From the NCBI GenBank assembly GCA_964511265.1, contig CAZEES010000001.1, positions 46,744-110,743 of the forward strand: 64,000 nt of DNA, written 5' to 3'. The notes beneath the pieces were generated by a model, which saw nothing but the letters and a program-made list of their open reading frames with translations, was not told the origin of the DNA and searched no databases. Made by a program: the position numbers and the translations under genes. Source of the stretch: Nitrosopelagicus sp964511265. GTDB lineage: Archaea > Thermoproteota > Nitrososphaeria > Nitrososphaerales > Nitrosopumilaceae. Within the stretch, counting starts at the first letter, position 1, and every line of letters starts with the position of its first letter. This document shows, one piece after another, positions 26,329-34,776 of the stretch.

Positions 26329-26652
26329 GTGACAATTCAAATCCTTCACTATGAATTTCTTGGACCAATTAAGATCTCTGAATGGGGTCCTCCTATGGAT
26401 AAAGTGGTCTACATAATATTCGGTCGTGATAAATCTGGTTTTATTCCACTTTATGTTGATGAATCCGACAAAACTGATCAGAATGATTTTTTCACACAAA
26501 ATGATAATTTCAAATGCTGGATCCAACATGCGGGTAACGAAGACCTACTCTATCTCTCAATTCTACCTCTATGGGAATCTGAAGAACAAGAAAGAAAGCG
26601 AATTGTAGAAAAAATCATCTTAAAGTATCGTCCTTTATGCCAAATTGAATAA
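26329..26652 (+). CDS. Unknown protein of 107 residues
   Basis: I place the start at GTG 26329 (MTIQILHYEFLGPIKISEWG); an upstream TTG at 26308 would add seven hydrophobic residues. The protein is soluble with many aromatic residues and ends KYRPLCQIE. No family recognised. It is divergent from the cupredoxin gene at 25666-26274, and its stop abuts the end of the next, convergent gene. Confidence 0.6.
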   Translation: MTIQILHYEFLGPIKISEWGPPMDKVVYIIFGRDKSGFIPLYVDESDKTDQNDFFTQNDNFKCWIQHAGNEDLLYLSILPLWESEEQERKRIVEKIILKYRPLCQIE

Positions 26653-26889
26653 TTATTTGGAATTAATCTTATCTTTAACATCAAATAGCTGCATTGTAAG
26701 AAGGTCAATTGCCTTTTTCAAATGATCAAATTCATTGATTGAATGAATCTGCCCTTCTGTTAACTTTCTTAAAATTTTAACATTAGCTTTTGCTTCTTCA
26801 TCCTTTGCACTAACTTCCAAAGCATTGATCTTTGCCAAAATATTCTCCAAATCTTTAATCATCTCTTCTTTTGGTGCATGTTTATCCAT
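26653..26889 (-). CDS. Small helical protein, probable coiled coil
   Basis: This 78-residue protein has heptad-like spacing of Leu/Ile in IKDLENILAKINALEVS and FDHLKKAIDLLTMQLF. It has no Cys and no signal peptide. It may form a dimer or bind a partner; no function can be given. It converges with the gene at 26329-26652 without overlap. Confidence 0.6.
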   Translation of the reverse strand: MDKHAPKEEMIKDLENILAKINALEVSAKDEEAKANVKILRKLTEGQIHSINEFDHLKKAIDLLTMQLFDVKDKINSK

Positions 26890-26919
26890 GAATCTGAAAC
26901 CTCTTTTTAGTATATATGG

Positions 26920-27072
26920 CTAGAGTTGTTCGTCATCAATCTCTTCAAATGCATCTAAAAATTGATTACATGTACAATCTGGGATTTGGCACGAACCTCT
27001 CCTTAACATTGATTCTGTAGACTTGGTGGTCTTATGAATCTCATCGGTATGATGACAACGTCTACAAATCAT
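26920..27072 (-). CDS. Small Cys-rich, probably zinc-binding protein (50 residues)
   Basis: The minus strand encodes a 50-residue protein: MICRRCHHTDE at the start, then GSCQIPDCTCNQF and an acidic end (EEIDDEQL). Cysteines at 3, 6, 28, 33 and 35 and His 7-8 could hold one zinc. It lies between an alcohol dehydrogenase and a coiled-coil gene on the same strand, 24 bases after the former's start region. No family recognised; the Cys pattern argues that it is real. Confidence 0.6.
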   Translation of the reverse strand: MICRRCHHTDEIHKTTKSTESMLRRGSCQIPDCTCNQFLDAFEEIDDEQL

Positions 27073-27096
27073 AATTGTAAAAAAATTATTGGTAAT

Positions 27097-28134
27097 TTAA
27101 GGAATTAGAACTGCACGTGCCTCGATATCTGAATTCTTTAATTTTTCTAAAACTTCATTTGCCTCTTCTAACGGGAATGTCTCTGTCACAACACTGAAAT
27201 CATTTTTCTGTGCAATTTCAATCACTTTTTCCATATCTTTCATGGACCCAATCAATGTTCCTCTTACGGTCTTTTCTTCGAATGCCAAGAAATTTGGAAT
27301 TTTTCCTACTGTGGCAATAATCACTGTTCCTCCTTTTTTTACTGATTTTATTGCTGTGTCTGTGACTAAATCTGACGGTGCAAAGACAATTGCTGCGTCA
27401 AACATACCATATTCATTTTTAACATTATCTAGAAACTCATCTTGAGATTCTGTAAACTGAAATACTTTTTGCGCACCAAGTTTTTCTGCAACATCGAGAT
27501 GTTTTTTCTTTCTTGACACTCCTGTAACCTCACATCCTTCAACTTTGGCAAACTGTATTGCCATATGTCCCACTCCACCAATTCCAAAAATTACAATCTT
27601 TTTATTTTTTTGGGGCTCTGCTGCTTTCACTGCTTTGTATGCCGTAATTCCTGGACAAAATAATGGTGCTGCATATTCTGATGACATACTCTCTGGAACT
27701 TTGGTTAGAAAATTTTCTGACGCATTGATAAACTCTGTATATCCTCCACGCAATGTTTCACCTGTAATCTCATTATCCTCGCAAAGGTATTCTTTACCTT
27801 CGTTACAATATGTACAGTCCATACAGGACTTCAATAATGGCGTGATTCCAACTCTATCGCCAACCTTGAATTTTGTAACATCATCTCCGACCTCAACAAT
27901 CTTTCCAACTACTTCGTGTCCTGGAACTGTAGGTAATGTTGGGGGAATTCCTATCTCTTGCCAATCTCCTTCTATTCCGTGAAGTTGTGAATGACATACT
28001 CCGCATGCTTCAATTTTGATTAATACTTCATCAGGATTGCTTATAGCATGTTTCTCAATATTGATTAATTTTAATGGTTTTTCTTCAATCTTTTTACATT
28101 CTGAAAGAACCATTGCACGCATCATTTCCGTCAT
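27097..28134 (-). CDS. Zinc-dependent alcohol dehydrogenase family protein
   Basis: This protein of up to 345 residues is a medium-chain dehydrogenase. Catalytic zinc residues are in GVCHSQLHG and PGHEVVG. Structural zinc cysteines are in CMDCTYCNEGKEYLC. The NAD(P) site is GIGGVGHMAIQFAK. The start is ATG 28134 or ATG 28122 (MRAMVL). It interconverts an alcohol and an aldehyde; the physiological substrate cannot be told. It is transcribed away from the gene at 28179. Confidence 0.9.
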   Translation of the reverse strand: MTEMMRAMVLSECKKIEEKPLKLINIEKHAISNPDEVLIKIEACGVCHSQLHGIEGDWQEIGIPPTLPTVPGHEVVGKIVEVGDDVTKFKVGDRVGITPLLKSCMDCTYCNEGKEYLCEDNEITGETLRGGYTEFINASENFLTKVPESMSSEYAAPLFCPGITAYKAVKAAEPQKNKKIVIFGIGGVGHMAIQFAKVEGCEVTGVSRKKKHLDVAEKLGAQKVFQFTESQDEFLDNVKNEYGMFDAAIVFAPSDLVTDTAIKSVKKGGTVIIATVGKIPNFLAFEEKTVRGTLIGSMKDMEKVIEIAQKNDFSVVTETFPLEEANEVLEKLKNSDIEARAVLIP

Positions 28135-28178
28135 ACTTTCATCTAATTTAGCGTACTATTATTTTTTAGTAAGATATT

Positions 28179-28424
28179 ATGAGAATGATTATGACTGAAA
28201 TCCTAAAAAAAGATGATTTTAAACGTGTAGAACTATTGAATTTAATTACAAAAAAGGGGCATTTGAAAAATCTTAATCTTGATCAGCTTATACTTTTAGA
28301 AAAGTTACTAAAAAAGAAAGATTACAGTCATGAAAAAAAAGCAGATAAATCAAAGCAAAAACTCCTTAAGCAAATTAATATAGAAATTTACAAACGTCAT
28401 GATACGGCAATCTGGAAAATCTAG
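28179..28424 (+). CDS. Small basic protein of unknown function
   Basis: This 81-residue protein is Lys- and Leu-rich and predicted helical (NLNLDQLILLEKLLKKKDYS). The start may be ATG 28179 or the ATG at 28191 (MTEILKK). It lies 35 bases before the YyaL-like gene on the same strand. No family recognised. Confidence 0.55.
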   Translation: MRMIMTEILKKDDFKRVELLNLITKKGHLKNLNLDQLILLEKLLKKKDYSHEKKADKSKQKLLKQINIEIYKRHDTAIWKI

Positions 28425-28459
28425 ATCACATACAAATAATCATCCCTTGAATTATTATT

Positions 28460-30484
28460 ATGTCAAACAATCTATCCAAAGAAACAAGTCCATATCTTTT
28501 ACAACATAAGGATAACCCTGTTGAATGGTATTCTTGGAATGATGAAGCATTAAAAAAAGCAAAAGATGAAAACAAGCCTATCTTCTTATCTGTTGGTTAC
28601 AGTTCATGTCATTGGTGTCATGTTATGGCTCATGAGTCATTTGAAAATGATGATGTGGCAAAAATTATGAATGAAAATTTTGTTAACATCAAAGTAGATA
28701 GAGAAGAAAGACCTGATCTTGATGATATTTACCAAAAAATTTGTCAGATGTCAACTGGTCAAGGTGGTTGGCCATTAAGTGTATTTTTGACACCTGATCA
28801 AAAGCCCTTCTATGTTGGAACATACTTTCCTGTACTTGACTCATATGGTCGACCTGGATTTGGAAGCTTATGTAGACAGCTTGCTCAAGCATGGAAGGAA
28901 AAACCAAAAGACGTTGGAAACTCTGCAGAGCAATTCATGTCAAATCTTTCAAAACTAGAACGGGTTTCTGAAGGTGGTAAAATTGAAAGATCTATCTTGG
29001 ATGAGGCTGCAGTCAATCTACTACAAGTTGCAGATACAAATTTTGGTGGTTTTGGTCAAGCTCCTAAATTTCCAAATGCAGCAAATATCTCTTTTATGTT
29101 TAGATACTCAAAACTTTCAGGAATTGGAAAATTTCAAGACTTTGCATTGATGACATTAAAGAAAATGGCTAAAGGTGGAATCTTTGATCAAATTGGAGGT
29201 GGATTTCATAGATATTCTACTGATACGCGATGGCTTGTACCACATTTTGAAAAAATGCTGTACGATAATGCTCTTCTACCTCCTGTATATGCCGAGGCGT
29301 ATCAAATTACCAAAGATCCTTTTTATCTTGATGTCGTTACAAAAACACTTGATTATGTTATACGTGAAATGACCTCTTCATCCGGATTATTCTATTCTGC
29401 ACAAGATGCAGACACTAATGGTGATGAAGGTCAGACATATGTTTGGAAAAAACGTGAAATTGAAAATGTCATAGGTGATGATTCTGAACTTTTTTGTATT
29501 TATTATGATGTTACCGATGGAGGAAATTTTGAGGGAAATACAATCTTGGCAAATAATATTAACATCTCATCTCTTGCATTCAAATTTAACAAAACTGAAG
29601 ATGGAATTACAGAACTTTTGAAGCGCTCATCAAAAAAATTACTTGATGTACGAAATAAACGTGATCAACCTGGAATTGATGATAAGATAATCACATCGTG
29701 GAATTCTATGATGATATCTGCATTTGCCAAGGGTTATAGAATTTCTGGAAATGAGAAATATCTTAAAATGGCAATTAACGCAGCCAAATATTTTTCAGAA
29801 CAATTCTCAAAGCATGGATTTATTCATAGAACCTTCAAAAACGATATACCAAAACTCAATGGATATCTAGATGACTATGCATATCTTGTAAATGCTCTAG
29901 TTGACGTTTTTGAGATAACATCTGATCCCTATTTCTTAGAGATGGCACAAAAAATTGCGAATTACATGATAGAGCATTTCTGGAATGATGCTGAAAAGTC
30001 ATTTTATTTCACAGCTGACATTCATGAATCCCTAATAATTCGCCCAAAAAATTATTATGATTTATCTGTACCTTCAGGAAATTCTGTTGCGTCAAATGCA
30101 CTATTGAAATTACATCATCTAACACACAATGAAACATTCCTCAAAATATCGAAGCAAATACTAGAATCAAATGGAACCTCTGCCGCAGAAAATCCATTCG
30201 CTTTTGGATATTTACTAAATGTAATGAATCTGTATCTAAACTCTCCTACAGAAATCACAATAATTAATTCTGAAAATTCTGACATTGTCAATTTCTTGTT
30301 TAAGAAATTTATTCCCGAAGGATTCATAATCTCAATTAATGATGAAGAAAATCTGAAATCATTATCAAAATACCCATTCTTTGAGGGAAAAGACTTTTCG
30401 AATAACACCAAAGTTACAATTTGTAAAAATTTCACATGCTCTTTACCACTATCTGAATTATCTGAAATAGAAGAAAATCTCTAA
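28460..30484 (+). CDS. Thioredoxin-domain protein of the YyaL/SPATA20 (DUF255) family
   Basis: This 674-residue protein has an N-terminal thioredoxin-like domain (about 1-165). The motif SCHWCHVM has C50 and C53, in the expected family context ETSPYLLQHKDNPVEWY. The remaining 500 residues form an alpha/alpha-barrel like that of cellobiose epimerase or glucosidase folds (APKFPN, HFEKMLYDNA, SAQDADTNGDEG). The family is widespread but its reaction is not established. Length is normal. It overlaps a convergent gene by 4 bases. Confidence 0.92.
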   Translation: MSNNLSKETSPYLLQHKDNPVEWYSWNDEALKKAKDENKPIFLSVGYSSCHWCHVMAHESFENDDVAKIMNENFVNIKVDREERPDLDDIYQKICQMSTGQGGWPLSVFLTPDQKPFYVGTYFPVLDSYGRPGFGSLCRQLAQAWKEKPKDVGNSAEQFMSNLSKLERVSEGGKIERSILDEAAVNLLQVADTNFGGFGQAPKFPNAANISFMFRYSKLSGIGKFQDFALMTLKKMAKGGIFDQIGGGFHRYSTDTRWLVPHFEKMLYDNALLPPVYAEAYQITKDPFYLDVVTKTLDYVIREMTSSSGLFYSAQDADTNGDEGQTYVWKKREIENVIGDDSELFCIYYDVTDGGNFEGNTILANNINISSLAFKFNKTEDGITELLKRSSKKLLDVRNKRDQPGIDDKIITSWNSMMISAFAKGYRISGNEKYLKMAINAAKYFSEQFSKHGFIHRTFKNDIPKLNGYLDDYAYLVNALVDVFEITSDPYFLEMAQKIANYMIEHFWNDAEKSFYFTADIHESLIIRPKNYYDLSVPSGNSVASNALLKLHHLTHNETFLKISKQILESNGTSAAENPFAFGYLLNVMNLYLNSPTEITIINSENSDIVNFLFKKFIPEGFIISINDEENLKSLSKYPFFEGKDFSNNTKVTICKNFTCSLPLSELSEIEENL

Positions 30485-30801
30485 ATCTTTTTTATATCTA
30501 TTCTTAATACTTCTCCGACTTGTGGTCGTCCAAGTCTCTCATATCGGTTTTTTGGCATTGTTATTGAGATGTTTGTTTGTGCATAACTCTTCATTTTGAT
30601 AGTTGGTTGTGCTTGAAGCATTGCTTCCAGTAATGGCATAACCTGTTCTTTTGTGTCTTGATCTAGTTTCTTTGAAACATTCTCCATTATCAATTGTTTT
30701 TGTGACACAGGTTCTGTTTGAACATCTTCGGCTAATACTATCTGAACTGCATGACCATTATCGACAATCTGTTGAATCCTATATCCAATCTCTTCTGACA
30801 T
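30481..30801 (-). CDS. Unknown protein of 106 residues
   Basis: This soluble, mixed alpha/beta protein has no Cys. Features are IVLAEDVQTEPVSQKQL and the ending GRPQVGEVLRIDIKKI. No family recognised. Its stop overlaps the YyaL-like stop by 4 bases. It starts a run of small minus-strand genes of unknown function up to 33019. Confidence 0.6.
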   Translation of the reverse strand: MSEEIGYRIQQIVDNGHAVQIVLAEDVQTEPVSQKQLIMENVSKKLDQDTKEQVMPLLEAMLQAQPTIKMKSYAQTNISITMPKNRYERLGRPQVGEVLRIDIKKI

Positions 30802-30835
30802 GCTTGTCTAAATTTGCGTTTAGATTTATTCCTAC

Positions 30836-31123
30836 CTATGGACTGTTTTTTTCATCTAGTGCACTAGTAATCTTCTCAATATTGTCTCTTATGAAATCAT
30901 GAAACTCCTGAATATCATCTAATTTTACTTCTAATTGTTGATTTGAATATGTCTGTAAAAATGTTGAATAAATAGTACCAACAATCACTCCAAATGCTAT
31001 CTCTCTTTTGGATTTAGAAAATCCTCCATATTCGTTTGCAAACTGATTGTATGAATCAGCTTGATCAATATAGTATTGGAGTAAATCTTCTAAAAATTTT
31101 TTATTTTCATTTGAAATTGCCAT
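30836..31123 (-). CDS. Unknown helical protein of 95 residues
   Basis: This 95-residue protein is largely helical (KKFLEDLLQYYIDQADSYNQF) with a small-residue hydrophobic stretch FGVIVGTIYSTFL in the middle that could be a buried or membrane-near segment. No motif recognised. The genes on both sides are on the same strand at 30-35 bases. Confidence 0.55.
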   Translation of the reverse strand: MAISNENKKFLEDLLQYYIDQADSYNQFANEYGGFSKSKREIAFGVIVGTIYSTFLQTYSNQQLEVKLDDIQEFHDFIRDNIEKITSALDEKNSP

Positions 31124-31155
31124 TTTACATTCTTCCGATTACGTTTGTATAAGAA

Positions 31156-31920
31156 TTATTGTCGAACAAGAATCCTTGAACATCTAGATATTGCATTTGT
31201 TATCCTTTCAGGGTTTCTAGAAAAAATGACATATGATGAAACTGAAATGATTAGTAAAGCGCCTGACCCTAATGGAAATTCTGGAACAGCGGCATATTCG
31301 TCTGATTCTGCAACTATTGTATAATCCACTACTTCCAATGACTGGCTCTTCTCATAAATTGGGACAATAAAGTGGCTCTCTTCACCGGCTCTCAAAAAAT
31401 CTGGCTGTGTTTGAATCTTTGAAACTGTTAGCACATTTCCATCTCGGTCATATAATGTTGCGATTACGTTAATCATGTTTGCAGTAATCTCTCCATTATT
31501 TTCTATGGTTCCTGAAATTACTACATTATTCAATTGGTCACGTGTTAATTCTGATGACACTATTTCAATTACTTGACTTTTTGGTGCTGCAAGCTTGTAC
31601 TCAAATTCCAAGTCATAATCTAAATTTCTATCAAAAATCCTTTCACTAGTGATGATATCAAAACTTCCTTTCATTCCAGGCATTAGAACATTTGACATCA
31701 TTTTGCCGTCGAATCTTTCTACTTCATTTCCATTTTCATCAGTTAGTACAGCTAAAATTTTTATTTGATTTAATGGAGACTTTGAATTGTTTTGAATTTC
31801 CCCTACAATGTGTAGCATACCATCATTTCCTATGTACGTTTGATCATTTTGAACTACTATTTCCCCAAATGCAGGTTGTATCAGAAATAATAGTGGAATT
31901 ACAAACAATAATTTTTTCAT
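31156..31920 (-). CDS. Secreted FxLYD-type protein with PEF-CTERM-like C-terminal sorting tail
   Basis: This 254-residue protein has a signal peptide at 1-19 (ending PAFG). Two similar beta-domains follow (about 20-110 and 115-215); each contains 'new entry, old feature' pairs such as GEIQNNSKSPLNQIKILAVL, typical of FxLYD domains. Near the C-terminus VPEFPLGSG is followed by a hydrophobic helix and then RNPERITNAISR. PEF + helix + basic residues is the architecture of archaeosortase substrates (PEF/PEFG-CTERM). An archaeosortase gene lies 5.4 kb away (37385-38323). Confidence 0.72.
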   Translation of the reverse strand: MKKLLFVIPLLFLIQPAFGEIVVQNDQTYIGNDGMLHIVGEIQNNSKSPLNQIKILAVLTDENGNEVERFDGKMMSNVLMPGMKGSFDIITSERIFDRNLDYDLEFEYKLAAPKSQVIEIVSSELTRDQLNNVVISGTIENNGEITANMINVIATLYDRDGNVLTVSKIQTQPDFLRAGEESHFIVPIYEKSQSLEVVDYTIVAESDEYAAVPEFPLGSGALLIISVSSYVIFSRNPERITNAISRCSRILVRQ

Positions 31921-31952
31921 ATTACACTTTCTGTTTTAAAACTCTTAAAGAT

Positions 31953-32462
31953 TTACTGTTGAATTCCTGCTTTTGCATCGTTAAATGACTTTAATCCTGC
32001 CTGTTCTGCCTCAAATGCCAATTGTGTTAATTCCTGAAATCTTACTAATTCCAGTTCATCCCCACTCTTTATCCAATCTACTCTATGTTCATGTGATTCT
32101 ATCTGATATTCTAGTGATAATTTGAATAATTTTACCGATCTTGCAAATGCGTCTGGAGGTTGCAAGTCATTATAATCATCTAATAATGTCTGAAATTTTT
32201 TAATATGATCTTCTCCAATTCCGATCATTTCTTCATCAGAGATTGTTCCTTCTTCCCACTCTGCTATGCTTGAAATAAATCTAGTTTGCTCATCATGTAT
32301 TTGTTCTTGAATGAACTGAAGTTCTTGACCAAAAGCAAATCCACGTATCTGTGCTTGTTCTGCAGAGTAAAAATAGTAAACTGAGATTCCAATCAAAATG
32401 ACAGCAATTGAAACTGCCAAAAATCTACTTGAATTTTTTTTCTTTTTTGGTTTTTTTCTCAA
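31953..32462 (-). CDS. Membrane-anchored helical protein of unknown function
   Basis: This 169-residue protein begins with a strongly basic head (RKKPKKKKNSSR), then one membrane helix at about 14-31, then a long helical outer domain with many Glu, Gln and Leu. The head suggests the N-terminus stays inside. No family recognised. It starts 2 bases after the stop of the gene at 32465-32755. Confidence 0.6.
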   Translation of the reverse strand: MRKKPKKKKNSSRFLAVSIAVILIGISVYYFYSAEQAQIRGFAFGQELQFIQEQIHDEQTRFISSIAEWEEGTISDEEMIGIGEDHIKKFQTLLDDYNDLQPPDAFARSVKLFKLSLEYQIESHEHRVDWIKSGDELELVRFQELTQLAFEAEQAGLKSFNDAKAGIQQ

Positions 32463-32464
32463 AA

Positions 32465-32755
32465 CTAATCGATATATTTTCCTGTTTCATCTGTTTTTAG
32501 TTCTATGTTTAGTTCTGTTCCGCTGATAAAGGACTCTCCTCGAACAGTTCTAATTCTTGCAACTACAAGTTCATGTGGCCAAATCTCTACAACAATTTGC
32601 CCCACTTCTGGATTATTTGGGGCATCTACTACCTGAATATCTTCTTTTTTTACTCCATAATCCTGTAATTTTTTTACACTATGTTCAATTAATGGTTCTG
32701 GGTCGTTATGACTTAGTGCCCAAACTACTCCTGAATATTCAATTTGCTGCAACAC
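32465..32755 (-). CDS. Unknown protein of 96 residues
   Basis: This soluble alpha/beta protein contains VVDAPNNPEVGQIVVEIWPHELVVARIRTV-type strands. No Cys; no family recognised. It sits between an Lrp-like gene (27 bases upstream) and a membrane-anchored gene (2 bases downstream), so probably in one operon. Confidence 0.6.
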   Translation of the reverse strand: MLQQIEYSGVVWALSHNDPEPLIEHSVKKLQDYGVKKEDIQVVDAPNNPEVGQIVVEIWPHELVVARIRTVRGESFISGTELNIELKTDETGKYID

Positions 32756-32782
32756 AGTCTCACGTTTCTTTTCGTATAAGTG

Positions 32783-33019
32783 TCATTCGCCTTTAATGAC
32801 ATTAAGTGTCATTGTACTTACTACTCTAGATAACTGTCTAATTTTTAATGAAACCGTTTTCTCAAAATCCTCTTGTGTCTCTGCATGGATTTCTGCTATG
32901 ATGTCATATGCACCAAACGTAACATATGCATTTTTAATTTCATTCACTTGTTGTAATTCTTCTAAAATATACTCTTCCGCACCCAAATCACAATTTAATA
33001 AAACAAATCCGATATGCAT
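32783..33019 (-). CDS. Stand-alone Lrp/AsnC ligand-binding (RAM) domain protein
   Basis: This 78-residue protein matches the C-terminal effector domain of Lrp/AsnC regulators (GFVLLNCDLGAEEYILEEL, TFGAYDIIAEIHAETQEDF). The DNA-binding helix-turn-helix is absent. Stand-alone RAM proteins are common in archaea and may bind amino acids or pair with full regulators. The first gene of a small operon toward 31953. Confidence 0.82.
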   Translation of the reverse strand: MHIGFVLLNCDLGAEEYILEELQQVNEIKNAYVTFGAYDIIAEIHAETQEDFEKTVSLKIRQLSRVVSTMTLNVIKGE

Positions 33020-33063
33020 TTTTTCTTAACTTTTCTAATCAATCCTTCTCTTTAAGTGTTAAA

Positions 33064-34422
33064 CTACCACTTCTTCTTAGTGTCACGACTTTGTCTTCCG
33101 TATGATGTACGAGCGCTTCTTCTTTTTTTGTATTGGTCTCTAGCAGGTCCATCTTTATTGTATCCGCCAGAGCTATAACTTGATCTCCTTCCGCCAGAGC
33201 TATAATTTGATCTCCTTCCACCATAACTTGGTCTACGTCCGTATCCTGAACGCATTGGTTGTGCAATACGTCGTCCAACATCACGTTTTAGTGGGTCTGG
33301 AATGTGTACCTCAATTCCCATCTTTTTATTCAGATCAGTCAAATCTGATTTAATTTGTTTTTTAATAATTTTCCAATCTGCAATTGATGAGTATGATACG
33401 AGTGTGATTGCTCTTCCTTTTGCTCCTGCTCTTGCAGTACGTCCAATTCTATGGAAATAGACCATATCTTGGTTTGGAACATCATAATTTACGACTAAGC
33501 CTACTTTTGGGACGTCAATTCCCCTAGCCGCTACATCTGTTGCAACTAACACATCTGCCTGATTCTTTCTAAATTTCATCATAGAATATTCACGCTTATT
33601 TTGTGACATGTCTCCTTCAATTGCAACTACTTTGTATCTAGATTTTTGTAAATCTCTTGAAACATTTCTTGTTCTAATCTTTGTTGAACAAAATACTATA
33701 ACTTGACCTCTATTCTGATTAATAAAATCTGTTAGATACTTGTGTTTCTCTCTATCTTTGATTACTAAAAATGACTGATCAATTCCTTCTCCACTTAAAT
33801 CATCTGAATCAATTAGAATATTTTTTGGATTGTTTAGGTATTTGTCTGCGAGTCTGAGAATTTCCTGCGGCATTGTTGCCGACCATAATGATGTAATTCT
33901 ATTTCCTGGAACTTTTTGTAAAACATATTCTATATCTTCAATGAATCCCATGTCAAGCATTACATCGGCTTCGTCTAATACGACATGCTTGATATCGTCC
34001 GTTCTAATTGAACCATTATCCAAATGATCAATTAACCTTCCGGGTGTTGCAACTACGATCTCTGGCTTTCTACGTAGCGCATCTAATTGAATTCCAATTC
34101 CTTGCCCTCCGTAAACAGTGACTATTTTTATTTTGGTGTATTTTCCAATTTTTCTTAGCTCTTCCGTAATCTGCATCGCTAATTCTCTTGTTGGTGCGAT
34201 GATCAGTCCTTGTATTCCTCCACCATGTATGATGTTTTGTAGCATTGGTATTCCAAATGTGGCTGTCTTTCCTGTTCCTGTATGTGCTTGACCTATTACA
34301 TCGCTTCCGCGTAATAGTTCTGGTATAGCTTGGGCTTGTATTGGAAAAGGAGTGGTAAAACCAAGTTCTTGAATAGATCTTAGTATATCTGGATTTATTT
34401 CTAGTTCTGCAAACGTGTTCAT
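33064..34422 (-). CDS. DEAD-box RNA helicase
   Basis: This 452-residue helicase has the Q motif (TPFPIQAQAIP), Walker A AHTGTGKT, PTRELA, VLDEADVM, SAT in LWSATMPQ, and HRIGRTARAG. About 60 C-terminal residues are low-complexity and rich in Arg, Gly, Ser and Tyr (repeats of the type YSSGGRRS), a typical RNA-binding tail. It unwinds RNA, e.g. during ribosome assembly or cold growth. It has a leader of about 58 bases with two competing hairpins just before the ATG. Confidence 0.94.
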   Translation of the reverse strand: MNTFAELEINPDILRSIQELGFTTPFPIQAQAIPELLRGSDVIGQAHTGTGKTATFGIPMLQNIIHGGGIQGLIIAPTRELAMQITEELRKIGKYTKIKIVTVYGGQGIGIQLDALRRKPEIVVATPGRLIDHLDNGSIRTDDIKHVVLDEADVMLDMGFIEDIEYVLQKVPGNRITSLWSATMPQEILRLADKYLNNPKNILIDSDDLSGEGIDQSFLVIKDREKHKYLTDFINQNRGQVIVFCSTKIRTRNVSRDLQKSRYKVVAIEGDMSQNKREYSMMKFRKNQADVLVATDVAARGIDVPKVGLVVNYDVPNQDMVYFHRIGRTARAGAKGRAITLVSYSSIADWKIIKKQIKSDLTDLNKKMGIEVHIPDPLKRDVGRRIAQPMRSGYGRRPSYGGRRSNYSSGGRRSSYSSGGYNKDGPARDQYKKRRSARTSYGRQSRDTKKKW

Positions 34423-34480
34423 TTTTTTTCTGTCTCAAGCAATGACAGAGAAAGCGAACCTAATCCGTCATTATTTTCTA
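34423..34480 (-). promoter_or_regulatory. Structured leader of DEAD-box helicase gene
   Basis: On the minus strand, AATGAC (34472-34467) can pair with GTCATT (34446-34441). TCTGTC (34449-34444) can pair with GACAGA (34434-34429), with a 9-base loop. The two hairpins share bases 34444-34446, so they exclude each other. The second ends six bases before the ATG. TTTATTAG near 34505 is a plausible TATA box, giving a start near 34480. Alternative folds ahead of a helicase gene suggest autoregulation; this is inference. Confidence 0.4.
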
Positions 34481-34570
34481 ATCTCACTCGATTATGTCGT
34501 CTAATAAACCCATGCTTAGAATTTTTTATTCCTACGGTGAAACGTGTATTTGTAAAATTTTGTGAAATTG

Positions 34571-34579
34571 TTTATAACC
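34571..34579 (+). promoter_or_regulatory. TATA-like box for small CSSC protein gene
   Basis: TTTATAACC lies about 25 bases before the ATG at 34600. This supports a leaderless start at 34600 rather than upstream codons. Confidence 0.5.
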
Positions 34580-34599
34580 TATTTTTGGTTACTAGATTC

Positions 34600-34725
34600 A
34601 TGGATGAGAAAAAGCAAAATGAATTGGACAGGCACGTTGAGGCTGAAGACTCTGATGTATCATGCAGCTCATGTCCTATTGACTCTGTAGCCCAAAAAAT
34701 TATGAGTCTATTCAGGCGTAAATAA
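34600..34725 (+). CDS. Small acidic protein with CSSC motif (41 residues)
   Basis: The ATG at 34600 gives a 41-residue protein: MDEKKQNELDRHVEAEDSD, then CSSCPIDS and the basic end SLFRRK. The frame is open upstream to 34537, but the TATA box favours the short form. The two Cys could bind a metal or form a disulfide. A DsbA-like gene follows 51 bases later on the same strand. No family recognised. Confidence 0.55.
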   Translation: MDEKKQNELDRHVEAEDSDVSCSSCPIDSVAQKIMSLFRRK

Positions 34726-34776
34726 CAGTCTTAGAAACAATGTAAGGTTTTTTAATTAAATTTTTATGTTAAACTT

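Noticed and set aside
34441..34520. Possible C/D sRNA on either strand upstream of the helicase
   Set aside because: Box C and D matches are poor and spacing is wrong. Hairpins in the helicase leader explain the inverted repeats better.
34537..34599. Upstream extension of the CSSC small protein
   Set aside because: The TATA-like box at 34571 lies inside it, so transcription probably starts after this stretch.
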